Shown here: positions 17,461 to 25,576 of the stretch, one piece after another | Numbering within the stretch: position 1 is the stretch's first letter | How the letters are laid out: every line of letters begins with the position of its first letter | Source: Desulfovibrionaceae bacterium | GTDB taxonomy: Bacteria; Desulfobacterota; Desulfovibrionia; Desulfovibrionales; Desulfovibrionaceae | NCBI GenBank assembly: GCA_009783025.1 | Contig: WRHY01000008.1 | Location: 1 to 51,703 of the forward strand | DNA: 51,703 nucleotides | Direction of reading: 5' to 3' | The notes under the pieces: generated by a model | The model's input: the letters and a program-made list of their open reading frames with translations, nothing else | What the model was told of the DNA's origin: nothing | Databases searched by the model: none | Made by a program: the position numbers and the translations under genes

Positions 17461-17800
17461 AACATACTCCTTAGGTGGAAATAGGAACGGAATCCTTTAT
17501 CTCTTTCCTTTGCGGGCGTCAAGGAGATTCGGCGTGTAATGCCCTCGCTCTCCCCCTGATAAATTTTTGTACCGCCCCCCAAACCCCTATTGAGCTATTC
17601 AGCCATACAAATCAACGCTTTCTTGAGTTAAATGAGAAACAGCGCTTCCTTTACGCTATGGCCTTCCATGGTGGGGCGCATGACAATGAAAACTTTTACA
17701 GAAACCCGTTTCAGCCTCTTTCATTTATACTAATAGGGGTATATTTTTGCTGAAAATACAACAGCCCGGTAAAAAAAATTTACCGGTTTAATTTTTTTTA
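17461..17800 (+). other. Gene-free stretch with orphan intrinsic terminator (17766-17799)
   Basis: AT-richer region between divergent rpmH (-) and the porin gene (+). At 17766-17786 the arms CCGGTAAA/TTTACCGG enclose a loop of five A, followed by TTTAATTTTTTTT, a strong terminator reading rightwards. No gene reading rightwards precedes it, and it lies upstream of the porin promoter. It may end a short untranslated RNA starting somewhere in 17480-17740, or shield the porin promoter from antisense transcription. A possible 92-codon reading at 17475-17753 has no recognisable features and I do not call it. Confidence 0.6.
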
Positions 17801-17829
17801 TTTACAATCGACTCAAGCTTCACTATAGT
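17801..17829 (+). promoter_or_regulatory. Sigma70-type promoter of the porin gene
   Basis: TTTACA (17801-17806), a 17-nt spacer, and TATAGT (17824-17829). The predicted start near 17836 gives a leader of roughly 93 nt before the porin ATG. The promoter begins immediately after the orphan terminator. Confidence 0.75.
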
Positions 17830-17928
17830 GGCTCCACTGCTTAGGGTTACCGGGTCGGCATATGCTCTGAAAAGCCGGGCCGGGACATTGTTCCTTAACT
17901 TGTTTCACTTGTATACCCAGGAGGTTAC

Positions 17929-19455
17929 ATGAAACGCATTTCCACTCTTCTGCTGGTCATGGCCTTCATGCTCAGCAGCGTTGCTGTCGCCAAAGCCGAC
18001 GGCATCGACGTTAAGGTGAAGGGCCTGTGGCAATTCGCCATCGGCATCCAGAACAACCGTGTGTTCAAAAACTCCCCCAACTGGTCCAACGCTCGGAATG
18101 CTCGCAGGAATCTCACCACCGTCGCCGAGAGGACCAACAAACGCCGCGACGCCGACAACTTTGAAGCTCGCCACCGCGTGCGCACCCAGATCAACTTCAT
18201 CGCTTCCGAGTACCTGCAAGGCGTGCTGCACTTTGAAATCGGCACCCTGGATTGGGGCCGCAGTGTAGCCGGCAACACGGGCAGCGCCGCTGGCGGCGCT
18301 CTTGACGCTGATGGCATAAACATCAAGACCAAGCATGCTTATCTTGACTGGATCATCCCGAACACCCAAGTGTCCGTGCGCATGGGTATCCAAGGCATGG
18401 CCCTGCCCTCGACCCGTCTCGGCAACCAGATCATCGCCGCGGACGTGGCCGGTATCACCGTCAGCTCCCCGATCACCGACTGGCTGAGCCTGACCGGTTT
18501 CTGGGCGCGCCCCTTTGATCGGGACAGATACAGAGGCACTAACGTGAGAGACGAAGCCGACTTCTTCGGTGTTGTCGCTCCGATGAAGTTCACCGGCTTT
18601 GCCATCAACCCCTACTTTGTATGGGGCCGCGTTGGCGTGAATTCCGGTTTTGCGGAATACGCTCTCCCCCGCAACGGTTTCTCCCCCAACTTCCTCTCCA
18701 ACCACTCCGTTAAAGGCGCCAGCTCCACTGTCTGGTACCTGGGCTCCAACTTCAACATGACCCTGCTCGATCCCCTGGTGTTCGGCATGGACGTTGCCTA
18801 CGGCCGCATGCAGCAGGCCGAGTACGGCAGCGGCGGCCAAGGCAAGCGGGTCGGTTCCGAAGGCTGGTACATCGCCGCCACCCTGGATTACAAGTTTGCC
18901 TGGGGTACTCCCGGCATCTTCGGCTGGTACGGTTCCGGCGATGACGCCAAAGACTTCAGAGACCACGGCATGCTCGGCCGTCTCCCGGCCGTCATGCTCG
19001 ACGGCGGCGGCTTCAAGCCCACCAGCTTCGGTTCCGCCGGCTTCTTCGGCGTCAGCAACGGCATCGGCGACGGCGGCCAGTCCAACGCTGTTATCGGCAC
19101 CGCCACCGGCTCCTGGGGTATCGGCATCCAAGCCGCTGACGTGACCTTTGTGAAGGATCTCAGCCACACCCTGCGCTTCGCCTACTACCGCGGCACCAAC
19201 GACAAGGACATGCCCCTGAACTTCGGAGCTCCGGCCTGGTACAACGATGCCCTGTACCTGACCACCAAGGACTCCGTGTTCGAAATCAACTTTGACCACA
19301 AGTATAAGATCTATGAAAACCTGACCGCGGTGCTTGAGCTTGGCTACCTGCACCTGCGTTCCGACAAGAATACCTGGATTGGCTCCGCTCCCAACAATCT
19401 CAAGAAGAACGACAACGCCTGGAAGGCCGAACTCAGCTTCGCATACTCCTTCTAA
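17929..19455 (+). CDS. Outer-membrane porin, Desulfovibrio type
   Basis: Beta-barrel porin that lets small solutes cross the outer membrane; similar to the abundant homotrimeric porins of Desulfovibrio. 508 residues: a signal peptide (MKRISTLLLVMAFMLSSVAVAKA, cleavage near 23), many alternating aromatic strands, Gly/Asn-rich loops, and a C-terminal strand ending WKAELSFAYSF with the terminal Phe recognised by BamA. AGGAGG lies 5 nt before ATG 17929. Codon use is highly regular, as expected for a strongly expressed gene. Single-gene unit with its own promoter and terminator. Confidence 0.9.
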   Translation: MKRISTLLLVMAFMLSSVAVAKADGIDVKVKGLWQFAIGIQNNRVFKNSPNWSNARNARRNLTTVAERTNKRRDADNFEARHRVRTQINFIASEYLQGVLHFEIGTLDWGRSVAGNTGSAAGGALDADGINIKTKHAYLDWIIPNTQVSVRMGIQGMALPSTRLGNQIIAADVAGITVSSPITDWLSLTGFWARPFDRDRYRGTNVRDEADFFGVVAPMKFTGFAINPYFVWGRVGVNSGFAEYALPRNGFSPNFLSNHSVKGASSTVWYLGSNFNMTLLDPLVFGMDVAYGRMQQAEYGSGGQGKRVGSEGWYIAATLDYKFAWGTPGIFGWYGSGDDAKDFRDHGMLGRLPAVMLDGGGFKPTSFGSAGFFGVSNGIGDGGQSNAVIGTATGSWGIGIQAADVTFVKDLSHTLRFAYYRGTNDKDMPLNFGAPAWYNDALYLTTKDSVFEINFDHKYKIYENLTAVLELGYLHLRSDKNTWIGSAPNNLKKNDNAWKAELSFAYSF

Positions 19456-19480
19456 GCTTGTCTCAGGTTTTGTTTATCAG

Positions 19481-19507
19481 GGGAGGGCCATATGGCCCTC
19501 CCTTTTT
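19481..19507 (+). terminator. Intrinsic terminator of the porin gene
   Basis: Perfect 22-bp palindrome GGGAGGGCCAT/ATGGCCCTCCC (19481-19502) followed by TTTTT, 25 nt after the porin stop. Confidence 0.92.
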
Positions 19508-19535
19508 GTATATAGCTCGAGGAGACTTACCCGCC

Positions 19536-19565
19536 TTGACAAATATAGCAAAAATGCTATATAAA
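19536..19565 (+). promoter_or_regulatory. Promoter and palindromic operator of the toxin-antitoxin pair
   Basis: TTGACA at 19536-19541 and a -10 of TATATA (19558-19563, spacer 16) or TATAAA (19560-19565, spacer 18). The arms TATAGCA/TGCTATA (19544-19550 and 19555-19561) around AAAA fill the spacer and overlap the -10, the expected position for autorepression by the downstream HTH antitoxin. Confidence 0.78.
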
Positions 19566-19582
19566 AAATAAAAGGATGAGTT

Positions 19583-19924
19583 ATGCCTGAACCTGGAGCT
19601 TCATGGATTGTCGAAAACCTTAATGAGCTTGTGGATGCCGAATTTGATGCTCTCCCCAAAGACATTCAGGCAAAGTTCATGCACTTGGCGGCTCTTGTGG
19701 AAGAAGTCGGCCTAACCGCCTTGCGCGAGCCCTATGTAAAGCATCTTCAGGGAAAACTATGGGAGTTGCGCGTCAAGGCGAAATCAGGATTAGGCAGAGG
19801 GCTGTACTGTACGATAACTGGAAGGCGCGTGATTGTTTTGCGATACTTCCAGAAGCAGTCCGGCAAAACACCGCGTAAGGAAATTGCCGTCGCGCTGGAG
19901 CGTATGCGGATAGTGGAGGAATAA
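19583..19924 (+). CDS. higB: HigB/RelE-type toxin (phage Gp49-like family)
   Basis: Probable ribosome-dependent mRNA interferase. 113 residues with the family features: an N-terminal helix pair (LPKDIQAKFMHLAALVEEVG), HLQGKLWELRVKAKSGLGRGLYC around residues 53-75, and a C-terminal RVIVLRYFQKQSGKTPRKEI segment that holds the basic and aromatic residues of the active face. Toxin-first order and three-base spacing to an HTH gene fit HigBA rather than RelBE. Transcribed from an operator-containing promoter directly upstream. No activity can be proven from sequence. Confidence 0.85.
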   Translation: MPEPGASWIVENLNELVDAEFDALPKDIQAKFMHLAALVEEVGLTALREPYVKHLQGKLWELRVKAKSGLGRGLYCTITGRRVIVLRYFQKQSGKTPRKEIAVALERMRIVEE

Positions 19925-19927
19925 ACT

Positions 19928-20233
19928 ATGTCCAGACGTTTACTTGATAAACTGCCGAAGATGATGGAAGATCCCGAATTTGCCACGGCATGGGAGGAAG
20001 CCAGAGAAGAGTTCTCCATTGCCCGCGAGATTATTCGTACCCGCGTTGCGGCCGGAATGTCGCAAAAAGAACTGGCGGAAAAAATCGGCACAACACAATC
20101 CGTTATCGCTCGCCTGGAGTCCGGCGAGCATATGCCTTCGGTGTCCACTTTGAAACGTGTTGCCGAGGCCACACATTCAAAATTGCGTATTGAGCTTGTC
20201 CCGGCAGACGCAAATTCCCACGCGGCACCATAA
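19928..20233 (+). CDS. higA: HigA-type XRE-family antitoxin
   Basis: Antitoxin and autorepressor. 101 residues: an N-terminal helical region (1-35) likely to bind the toxin and a Cro/C1 helix-turn-helix at about 38-92 (AAGMSQKELAEKIGTTQSVIARLESGEHMPS). It starts 3 nt after the toxin stop. The TATAGCA-N4-TGCTATA palindrome upstream of the toxin gene is its probable operator. No terminator is obvious in the 200 nt that follow. Confidence 0.87.
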   Translation: MSRRLLDKLPKMMEDPEFATAWEEAREEFSIAREIIRTRVAAGMSQKELAEKIGTTQSVIARLESGEHMPSVSTLKRVAEATHSKLRIELVPADANSHAAP

Positions 20234-20434
20234 ATCTGGCAGACGATCTTTTTTGAAAGCGAAATTGTTCTAAAATACCACTGGCTTTATCCCCCCCGAC
20301 CGTGTAACAACTTCCAACAGGGCAAAATTATTTTAATTTTTGTTCCGTTTCCCTTTTAGTCTCCCGTCCTCCTGAAGGACACGGCAAAATGTGAAACCAG
20401 CGCCCGCCGTTCAAACGCGCAAGGACGCACCCCA

Positions 20435-23400
20435 ATGCATGAAGGCCATGTTTTTCTTGGGCTTGATGTAGGTTCCACCACGGTCAAAACCGTTGCCATT
20501 AACGAACGGTGCGATGTTCTGTTCTCCCGCTACCAGCGCCATCTCTCGGAAGTGCGGGCCACTGTGGCCGATATGCTGCGCGAAGCCGCGGCCGCGCTGC
20601 CGGGCGCGCGCCGGCATATCGCGCTTACCGGATCCGGCGCCATATCCCTGGCCAAAGATTTGCGTCTGCCTTTTGTACAGGAGGTGATAGCCTCGGGGCT
20701 GTGCATCCGGCGCTATATTCCTGATGCCGACGTGGCGATTGAACTTGGCGGCGAGGACGCCAAACTGACTTTTTTTACCGGCGGCCTTGATCAGCGCATG
20801 AATGAAACCTGCGCGGGCGGCACCGGCGCATTCATTGACCAAATGGCCGCCTTTCTGAATACGGACGCCTCCGGCCTTGACGCCCTTGCCCGCAACTGTA
20901 ACACCCTCTATCCCATTGCCTCCCGCTGCGGCGTTTTCGCCAAAACCGATATCTTGCCCCTGCTCAATGAAGGCTGCTCACGCGAGGATATCGCCGGTTC
21001 CATCATGCAGGCCACGGTCAACCAGACCATTTCCGGCCTAGCCAGAGGACGCGACATTACCGGAAAAGTGGTCTTTCTGGGCGGCCCTCTCGCCTTTCTC
21101 CCTTCCCTGCGCGAACGCTTTGTCCAGACCTTGAACCTGGATGCGGAACAGGCGGTTTTTCCGGACAAGGCCGAATTCTTTGTGGCCCTGGGCGCGGCCC
21201 TGTATGCCTTGCAGCGCGGGCCCGATCTGTGCAGGGAAGCGGAACAAGACGACCTGCTGTACCTGGATCGCATCCTGAACCTGCTGAAACAGAGCGAGAG
21301 CCCCGGCAGACAAGAACATCTGCCGCCGCTGTTTCGCAGTCTTGAGGAGCGCGAGGAATTTTACCGCCGCCATGCCAGGGAAAGCCTGCTCCGGGCTTCG
21401 CTGCAAGACTATAGCGGCGACGCCTGGCTGGGCATTGATTCCGGCTCCACCACCATCAAGGCCGTGCTGCTGGATCAGGACAACCGGCTGCTTTATTCCG
21501 CTTACGGCCCGAACCAGGGCGACCCTCTGGGCGCATCCATAGCCATTCTCAAGGAAATTTACGCGGGGAAGCGCCCCGAAACCGTTATCCGGGCCACGGC
21601 GGTCACCGGATACGGCAGCGGCCTTCTGGCCGCGGGGCTGCGGGCTGATATCGATGAGGTGGAAACCGTGGCCCACTATACCGGGGCCAGATTCTTCCTG
21701 CCCAATGTGAGCTATATTCTGGACATCGGCGGGCAGGATATCAAGTGCCTGCGCGTCCGGGCCGGAGCCATTGATCGCATCCAACTCAACGAAGCCTGTT
21801 CCGCCGGATGCGGTTCCTTTATTGAAACCTTTGCCAAGTCCCTGAACATGCCGCTCGCGCGCTTTGTGGAAGCGGCGCTCAGCGCGGACGACCCCATTGA
21901 TCTCGGAACCCGCTGTACCGTGTTCATGAATTCCAAGGTCAAGCAGGCCCAGAAAGACGGCGCGGATGTGGGCGACATCGCGGCGGGCCTGTCCTATTCC
22001 GTGGTGCGCAACGCCTGTTATAAGGTCATGAAGCTCACCAGCATGGAAGAACTTGGCGATCACGTGGTGGCCCAGGGCGGTTCCTTTGCCAATGACGCCC
22101 TGCTCCGCGCTCTGGAACTGCAACTCAAACATCCGGTCGTCCGGCCGGACATCGCGGGGCTCATGGGGGCCTTTGGCGCGGCCCTGATCGCGCGGGAGCG
22201 CGGCCCCACGGGCAAAACCTCCTCCCTGCTCGGGCCGGAGGCGGTCGCGGCCTTCAAGGTCAGCAGCAAAACCGCGCGCTGCCGCGTCTGCACCAATCAT
22301 TGCCTGCTCACGGCCTCCACCTTCCCGGACGGACGACACTTTGTTTCGGGCAATCGCTGCGAGCGCGGCGCAGGGGCCACGCCCCGCGCCCTGCCCAACC
22401 TGTATGCCTATAAAAACAACCGGCTGTTCAATACCTACGAACCCCTGCCGCTTGAAAAGGCGCACCGGGGCACGGTGGGCATTCCCAGGGCGCTGAACAT
22501 TTTTGAAAACTACCCCCTGTGGTTCACGCTGCTCACCAGACTGGGCTTCAGGGTCGAGCTTTCCGCGCCCTCCTCCAAGGAATTGTTTTTCAAGGGCTAC
22601 GGGACTATTCCCTCGCAGACCGTATGCTATCCCGCCAAACTTGCGCACGGGCATGTCCTGGACCTGATTGAACGTAAGGTTGACGCCATATTCTTCCCCT
22701 GTTTGCCCTTTGAGCAGAAAAACTTCAGCACACAGACGGATAATTTCAACTGTCCCGTGGTTATCGGCTACCCTGAACTCCTGGACAAAAACATCAGCGA
22801 ACTGCGCACCTCCGGCATTCCCCTGATCTACCACTTTCTTCCGCTGGACAAAGAGGTGCTGGCCAGACGCTTGCGCCACATCCCCCTGTTCGCCGGTATT
22901 CCCCTGGCTGAACTTGAGGCGGCCGTGCATGCGGCCTTTGCCGAGATGGAAGCCTACAGAGCCGATATGCGCGCCGCCGGAGAACGCACGCTCAAGGAAC
23001 TGCATGAAAAGGACATCTTCGGCATCATTCTGGCAGGCCACCCCTATCACGCGGACCCCGAGGTGCATCACGGCATTGCCGAACTGATCACCTCCTGCGG
23101 CCTGGGCGTGCTTACCGAGGATTCCGTGGCCCACTTGATGCCCGACCCCGGCCCCATGCGCGTGGTGGATCAGTGGACCTATCATTCCCGCCTGTACCGC
23201 GCCGGAGCCTTTGCCGCGGACACGGACAACCTGGCCGTGCTCCAGCTTATCTCTTTTGGCTGCGGCCTGGACGCCATCACCTCGGATCAACTGGAGGAAA
23301 TCGTTACCCGCAAGGGCCGTCTGTACGCCCAGATCAAAGTGGATGAAGGCGACAATCTCGGCCCGGCGCGCATCCGCATCCGCTCCCTGCTCGCGGCCCT

Positions 23401-24676
23401 GCGCGAACGGAAAAGCAGGCAGCAAGACCATGCCCTGGAAGAGCGGATACACAGATTTTCCCCTCCCTTTACCGAGGCCATGCGGGAGACGCACACCATC
23501 CTGCTTCCCCAGCTTTCGCCCGTCCATTTCCGCTTTGCTGAAGCCGTGCTCGCCTCCGAAGGCTACAAGGTCGAGCAACTGCCCGCGGTCGAGCGTAGCG
23601 CCATCGAGCTTGGCCTGCGCTTCGTGAACAACGACGCCTGTTTTCCGGCCATTGTGGTCGTGGGGCAATTGCTCCATGCCGTGCGCAGCGGCAGATATGA
23701 TCAGGACAGGAGCGCCCTGATGATTTCCCAGACCGGCGGCGGATGCCGGGCCACCAACTACATAGCCCTCCTGCGCAAGGCCATGACCGACTGCGGCCTG
23801 GACCACATCCCCATTATTTCCGTCAATATGAGCGGCCTGGAACACAATCCGGGCTTTAAACTCACCGGACGCCTCTTGCGCAAGGTGATTATGAGCGGGC
23901 TTTACGGCGACGCCATCATGCGCATGCTGCACCGCGTCAGGCCATACGAAACTGTTCCCGGCAGCGCCCAAAAGCTGGCCGATGTCTGGACGGAAAAAGG
24001 CTGTCGCGTCATTGCCAAGGGCAACCCCCTGCGCTTTGAGTGGACCATCTTTTCCATGGTCCGGGCCTTTGACGCCCTGCCCCTGCGTACCGAAGAGCGC
24101 AAACCCAGAGTCGGCCTGGTGGGGGAAATTCTGCTCAAATATCACCCTGACGCCAACAACAGGGCGGCCGAGATAGTGGAACAGGAAGGCGGCGAGGCCG
24201 TGGTGCCCGACCTGATGGACTTCGTGCTCTACAGCTTTTATGATAATGTGTTCAACTACCGGCACCTTGCCGGGTCATGGAGGTCCAACATCACGAGCCT
24301 GTTCGGCATTGCCTTTCTGGAAGCCGGCCGGGCAGGCATGCGTCTGGCCCTGGGCCTGAGCAAGCGTTTTACCGCGCCCCTGCGTTTCCATGAACTGCGC
24401 AGAAAAACCACGGGACTCATCTCCCTCGGCCACCAGACCGGCGAAGGCTGGCTGCTGGCAGCGGAAATGGTGAAACTGCTCGAATCGGGCGTGCCCAATA
24501 TTCTGTGCATGCAACCTTTCGGCTGCCTGCCCAACCACATCACGGGCAAAGGATTGATGAAGGAACTTAAAGCACGTTTTCCCGAGGCCAATATCGTTGC
24601 CGTGGACTACGATCCCGGCGCAAGTGAGGCCAACCAGATCAACCGCATCAAGCTGATGATGTCTGTTGCCAAGTAA
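20435..24676 (+). CDS. Giant acyl-CoA dehydratase activase-related protein (double ASKHA + DUF2229 + HgdB-like)
   Basis: 1413-residue fusion of the 2-hydroxyglutaryl-CoA dehydratase activator family. Order: ASKHA ATPase 1 (about 5-270, GLDVGSTTVK; cluster cysteines C126 in NETCAGG and C165 in SRCGVF), ASKHA ATPase 2 (about 328-585, GIDSGSTTIK; C455 and C494, plus C459), a Cx2Cx3C-x18-C patch (C616, C619, C623, C642), a DUF2229 region from about 681 (VGIPRALNIFENYP), and a C-terminal HgdB-like region with conserved Cys (NNDACFP, TGGGCRATN, CMQPFGCLPNH). Such activases use ATP to drive one electron from a 4Fe-4S cluster to a partner at very low potential. No separate partner subunits are nearby; the C-terminal half may be the electron acceptor. 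AAGGA lies 9 nt before the ATG. Substrate unknown. Confidence 0.85.
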   Translation: MHEGHVFLGLDVGSTTVKTVAINERCDVLFSRYQRHLSEVRATVADMLREAAAALPGARRHIALTGSGAISLAKDLRLPFVQEVIASGLCIRRYIPDADVAIELGGEDAKLTFFTGGLDQRMNETCAGGTGAFIDQMAAFLNTDASGLDALARNCNTLYPIASRCGVFAKTDILPLLNEGCSREDIAGSIMQATVNQTISGLARGRDITGKVVFLGGPLAFLPSLRERFVQTLNLDAEQAVFPDKAEFFVALGAALYALQRGPDLCREAEQDDLLYLDRILNLLKQSESPGRQEHLPPLFRSLEEREEFYRRHARESLLRASLQDYSGDAWLGIDSGSTTIKAVLLDQDNRLLYSAYGPNQGDPLGASIAILKEIYAGKRPETVIRATAVTGYGSGLLAAGLRADIDEVETVAHYTGARFFLPNVSYILDIGGQDIKCLRVRAGAIDRIQLNEACSAGCGSFIETFAKSLNMPLARFVEAALSADDPIDLGTRCTVFMNSKVKQAQKDGADVGDIAAGLSYSVVRNACYKVMKLTSMEELGDHVVAQGGSFANDALLRALELQLKHPVVRPDIAGLMGAFGAALIARERGPTGKTSSLLGPEAVAAFKVSSKTARCRVCTNHCLLTASTFPDGRHFVSGNRCERGAGATPRALPNLYAYKNNRLFNTYEPLPLEKAHRGTVGIPRALNIFENYPLWFTLLTRLGFRVELSAPSSKELFFKGYGTIPSQTVCYPAKLAHGHVLDLIERKVDAIFFPCLPFEQKNFSTQTDNFNCPVVIGYPELLDKNISELRTSGIPLIYHFLPLDKEVLARRLRHIPLFAGIPLAELEAAVHAAFAEMEAYRADMRAAGERTLKELHEKDIFGIILAGHPYHADPEVHHGIAELITSCGLGVLTEDSVAHLMPDPGPMRVVDQWTYHSRLYRAGAFAADTDNLAVLQLISFGCGLDAITSDQLEEIVTRKGRLYAQIKVDEGDNLGPARIRIRSLLAALRERKSRQQDHALEERIHRFSPPFTEAMRETHTILLPQLSPVHFRFAEAVLASEGYKVEQLPAVERSAIELGLRFVNNDACFPAIVVVGQLLHAVRSGRYDQDRSALMISQTGGGCRATNYIALLRKAMTDCGLDHIPIISVNMSGLEHNPGFKLTGRLLRKVIMSGLYGDAIMRMLHRVRPYETVPGSAQKLADVWTEKGCRVIAKGNPLRFEWTIFSMVRAFDALPLRTEERKPRVGLVGEILLKYHPDANNRAAEIVEQEGGEAVVPDLMDFVLYSFYDNVFNYRHLAGSWRSNITSLFGIAFLEAGRAGMRLALGLSKRFTAPLRFHELRRKTTGLISLGHQTGEGWLLAAEMVKLLESGVPNILCMQPFGCLPNHITGKGLMKELKARFPEANIVAVDYDPGASEANQINRIKLMMSVAK

Positions 24677-24699
24677 GGCAGTGCCTGCGCTATTTTTAT

Positions 24700-24728
24700 A
24701 TTGAAACAAGCCTGACAATAAACGATAA
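24700..24728 (+). promoter_or_regulatory. Sigma70-type promoter of the SlyD-like gene
   Basis: TTGAAA (24700-24705), a spacer of exactly 17, and GATAAT (24723-24728). The predicted start near 24735 leaves a leader of about 40 nt to ATG 24775. Confidence 0.72.
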
Positions 24729-24774
24729 TCACAAAGCGCAAACCGTATACATAAGGAATATATAAGGAGCACAC

Positions 24775-25203
24775 ATGGCCATTAAAACAGGTGATACCGT
24801 TTTTGTTCATTATACCGGCACCCTTGATGACGGCACGGAATTCGACTCTTCACGGGATCGCGAACCCCTCGAATTCGTCATGGGCGGCGGCATGATCATC
24901 CCTGGCTTTGAAGCCGCCGTCGCGGGAAAAGAGGCGGGCGACAAGGTTTCCGTCAGCATCCCGCCGGCCGAAGCCTATGGTGAGCATAATGATGAGATGG
25001 TCATTATTGTACCACGCGCCGAAGTGCCCAAGCACATAGACCCTGAAGAAGGCATGTGGTTGCAGATAGCCGTGGAGCAGGGAGAACTGGATGTGGTTGT
25101 GTCCCGCGTGACTGATACGGAAGTCGAGCTCGACGGCAATCATCCCCTGGCCGGCAAGACCCTGAATTTTGCCATTGATGTTGTTGATGTAAAAAGTCCT
25201 TAG
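24775..25203 (+). CDS. FKBP-type peptidyl-prolyl isomerase, SlyD/SlpA-like
   Basis: Cytoplasmic prolyl isomerase and chaperone. 142 residues: an FKBP half (KTGDTVFVHYTGTLDDGTEFDSS, residues 4-26; PLEFVMGGGMIIPGFEAAV) with an inserted IF domain (about 68-120, IPPAEAYGEHNDEMVIIVPR), closing with NHPLAGKTLNFAIDV. The His-rich metal-binding tail of Escherichia coli SlyD is absent, so a role in nickel delivery to the hydrogenase is not supported. AAGGAG lies 7 nt before the ATG. Followed after 11 nt by an unknown small gene. Confidence 0.92.
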   Translation: MAIKTGDTVFVHYTGTLDDGTEFDSSRDREPLEFVMGGGMIIPGFEAAVAGKEAGDKVSVSIPPAEAYGEHNDEMVIIVPRAEVPKHIDPEEGMWLQIAVEQGELDVVVSRVTDTEVELDGNHPLAGKTLNFAIDVVDVKSP

Positions 25204-25214
25204 CGGAGGGGTAC

Positions 25215-25574
25215 ATGGAAGCGTTAAAGCCGTTCGCAAAGCTTGACATCGACTGGACCCTGACTCCGGCGGATGCGGTAACCATGTATCTTGAATGGGG
25301 TAATAACGGCTGGGGGGCCGAACACCCTCCGGTGCGCTCCAAAGCCGACATCTCCCGCTATTTTGTGGTGGACGCCTGGGAAGCCACGCCCATGATCCGT
25401 CTGGTGCAGCGCAACTCGGAAAATGCGGTGGATCTGGTTTCTTTCCCCGTTCCGGAAGAGCTGATGCCCCATTTCAGGAAAGAATACGGTACGGCCAAAG
25501 GAGTTCACGCCATCAGCGATGAGATCAGGGACTGGTTGAAAAAAGAGATGGGGCAAGAAGGGCTGAAGTATTAG
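25215..25574 (+). CDS. Conserved-looking hypothetical protein, 119 aa
   Basis: I do not recognise a domain with confidence; it may belong to a small family confined to Desulfovibrio relatives. It is soluble and acidic, with a WTLTPADAVTMYLEWGNNGW segment at about residues 14-33, a DAWEATPMIRLVQRNSE strand-like middle and a charged helical C-terminus (DEIRDWLKKEMGQEGLKY). GGAGG lies 7 nt before ATG 25215. Position 11 nt after the prolyl isomerase suggests one transcript with it. Confidence 0.7.
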   Translation: MEALKPFAKLDIDWTLTPADAVTMYLEWGNNGWGAEHPPVRSKADISRYFVVDAWEATPMIRLVQRNSENAVDLVSFPVPEELMPHFRKEYGTAKGVHAISDEIRDWLKKEMGQEGLKY

Positions 25575-25576
25575 GT

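Noticed and set aside
17475..17753. 92-codon plus-strand frame between rpmH and the porin gene
   Set aside because: No ribosome-binding site, no protein-like pattern, and AT-rich composition unlike the coding regions; better explained as non-coding.
21038..24265. 1075-codon minus-strand open frame opposite the giant activase
   Set aside because: Shadow frame: third-position GC of the plus-strand gene keeps it open; composition is atypical (His, Gly, Gln) and no ribosome-binding site is present.
24775..25203. SlyD as nickel-delivery partner of the Coo hydrogenase
   Set aside because: The His/Cys-rich tail needed for nickel binding is absent, and the gene is 20 kb from the hydrogenase genes.
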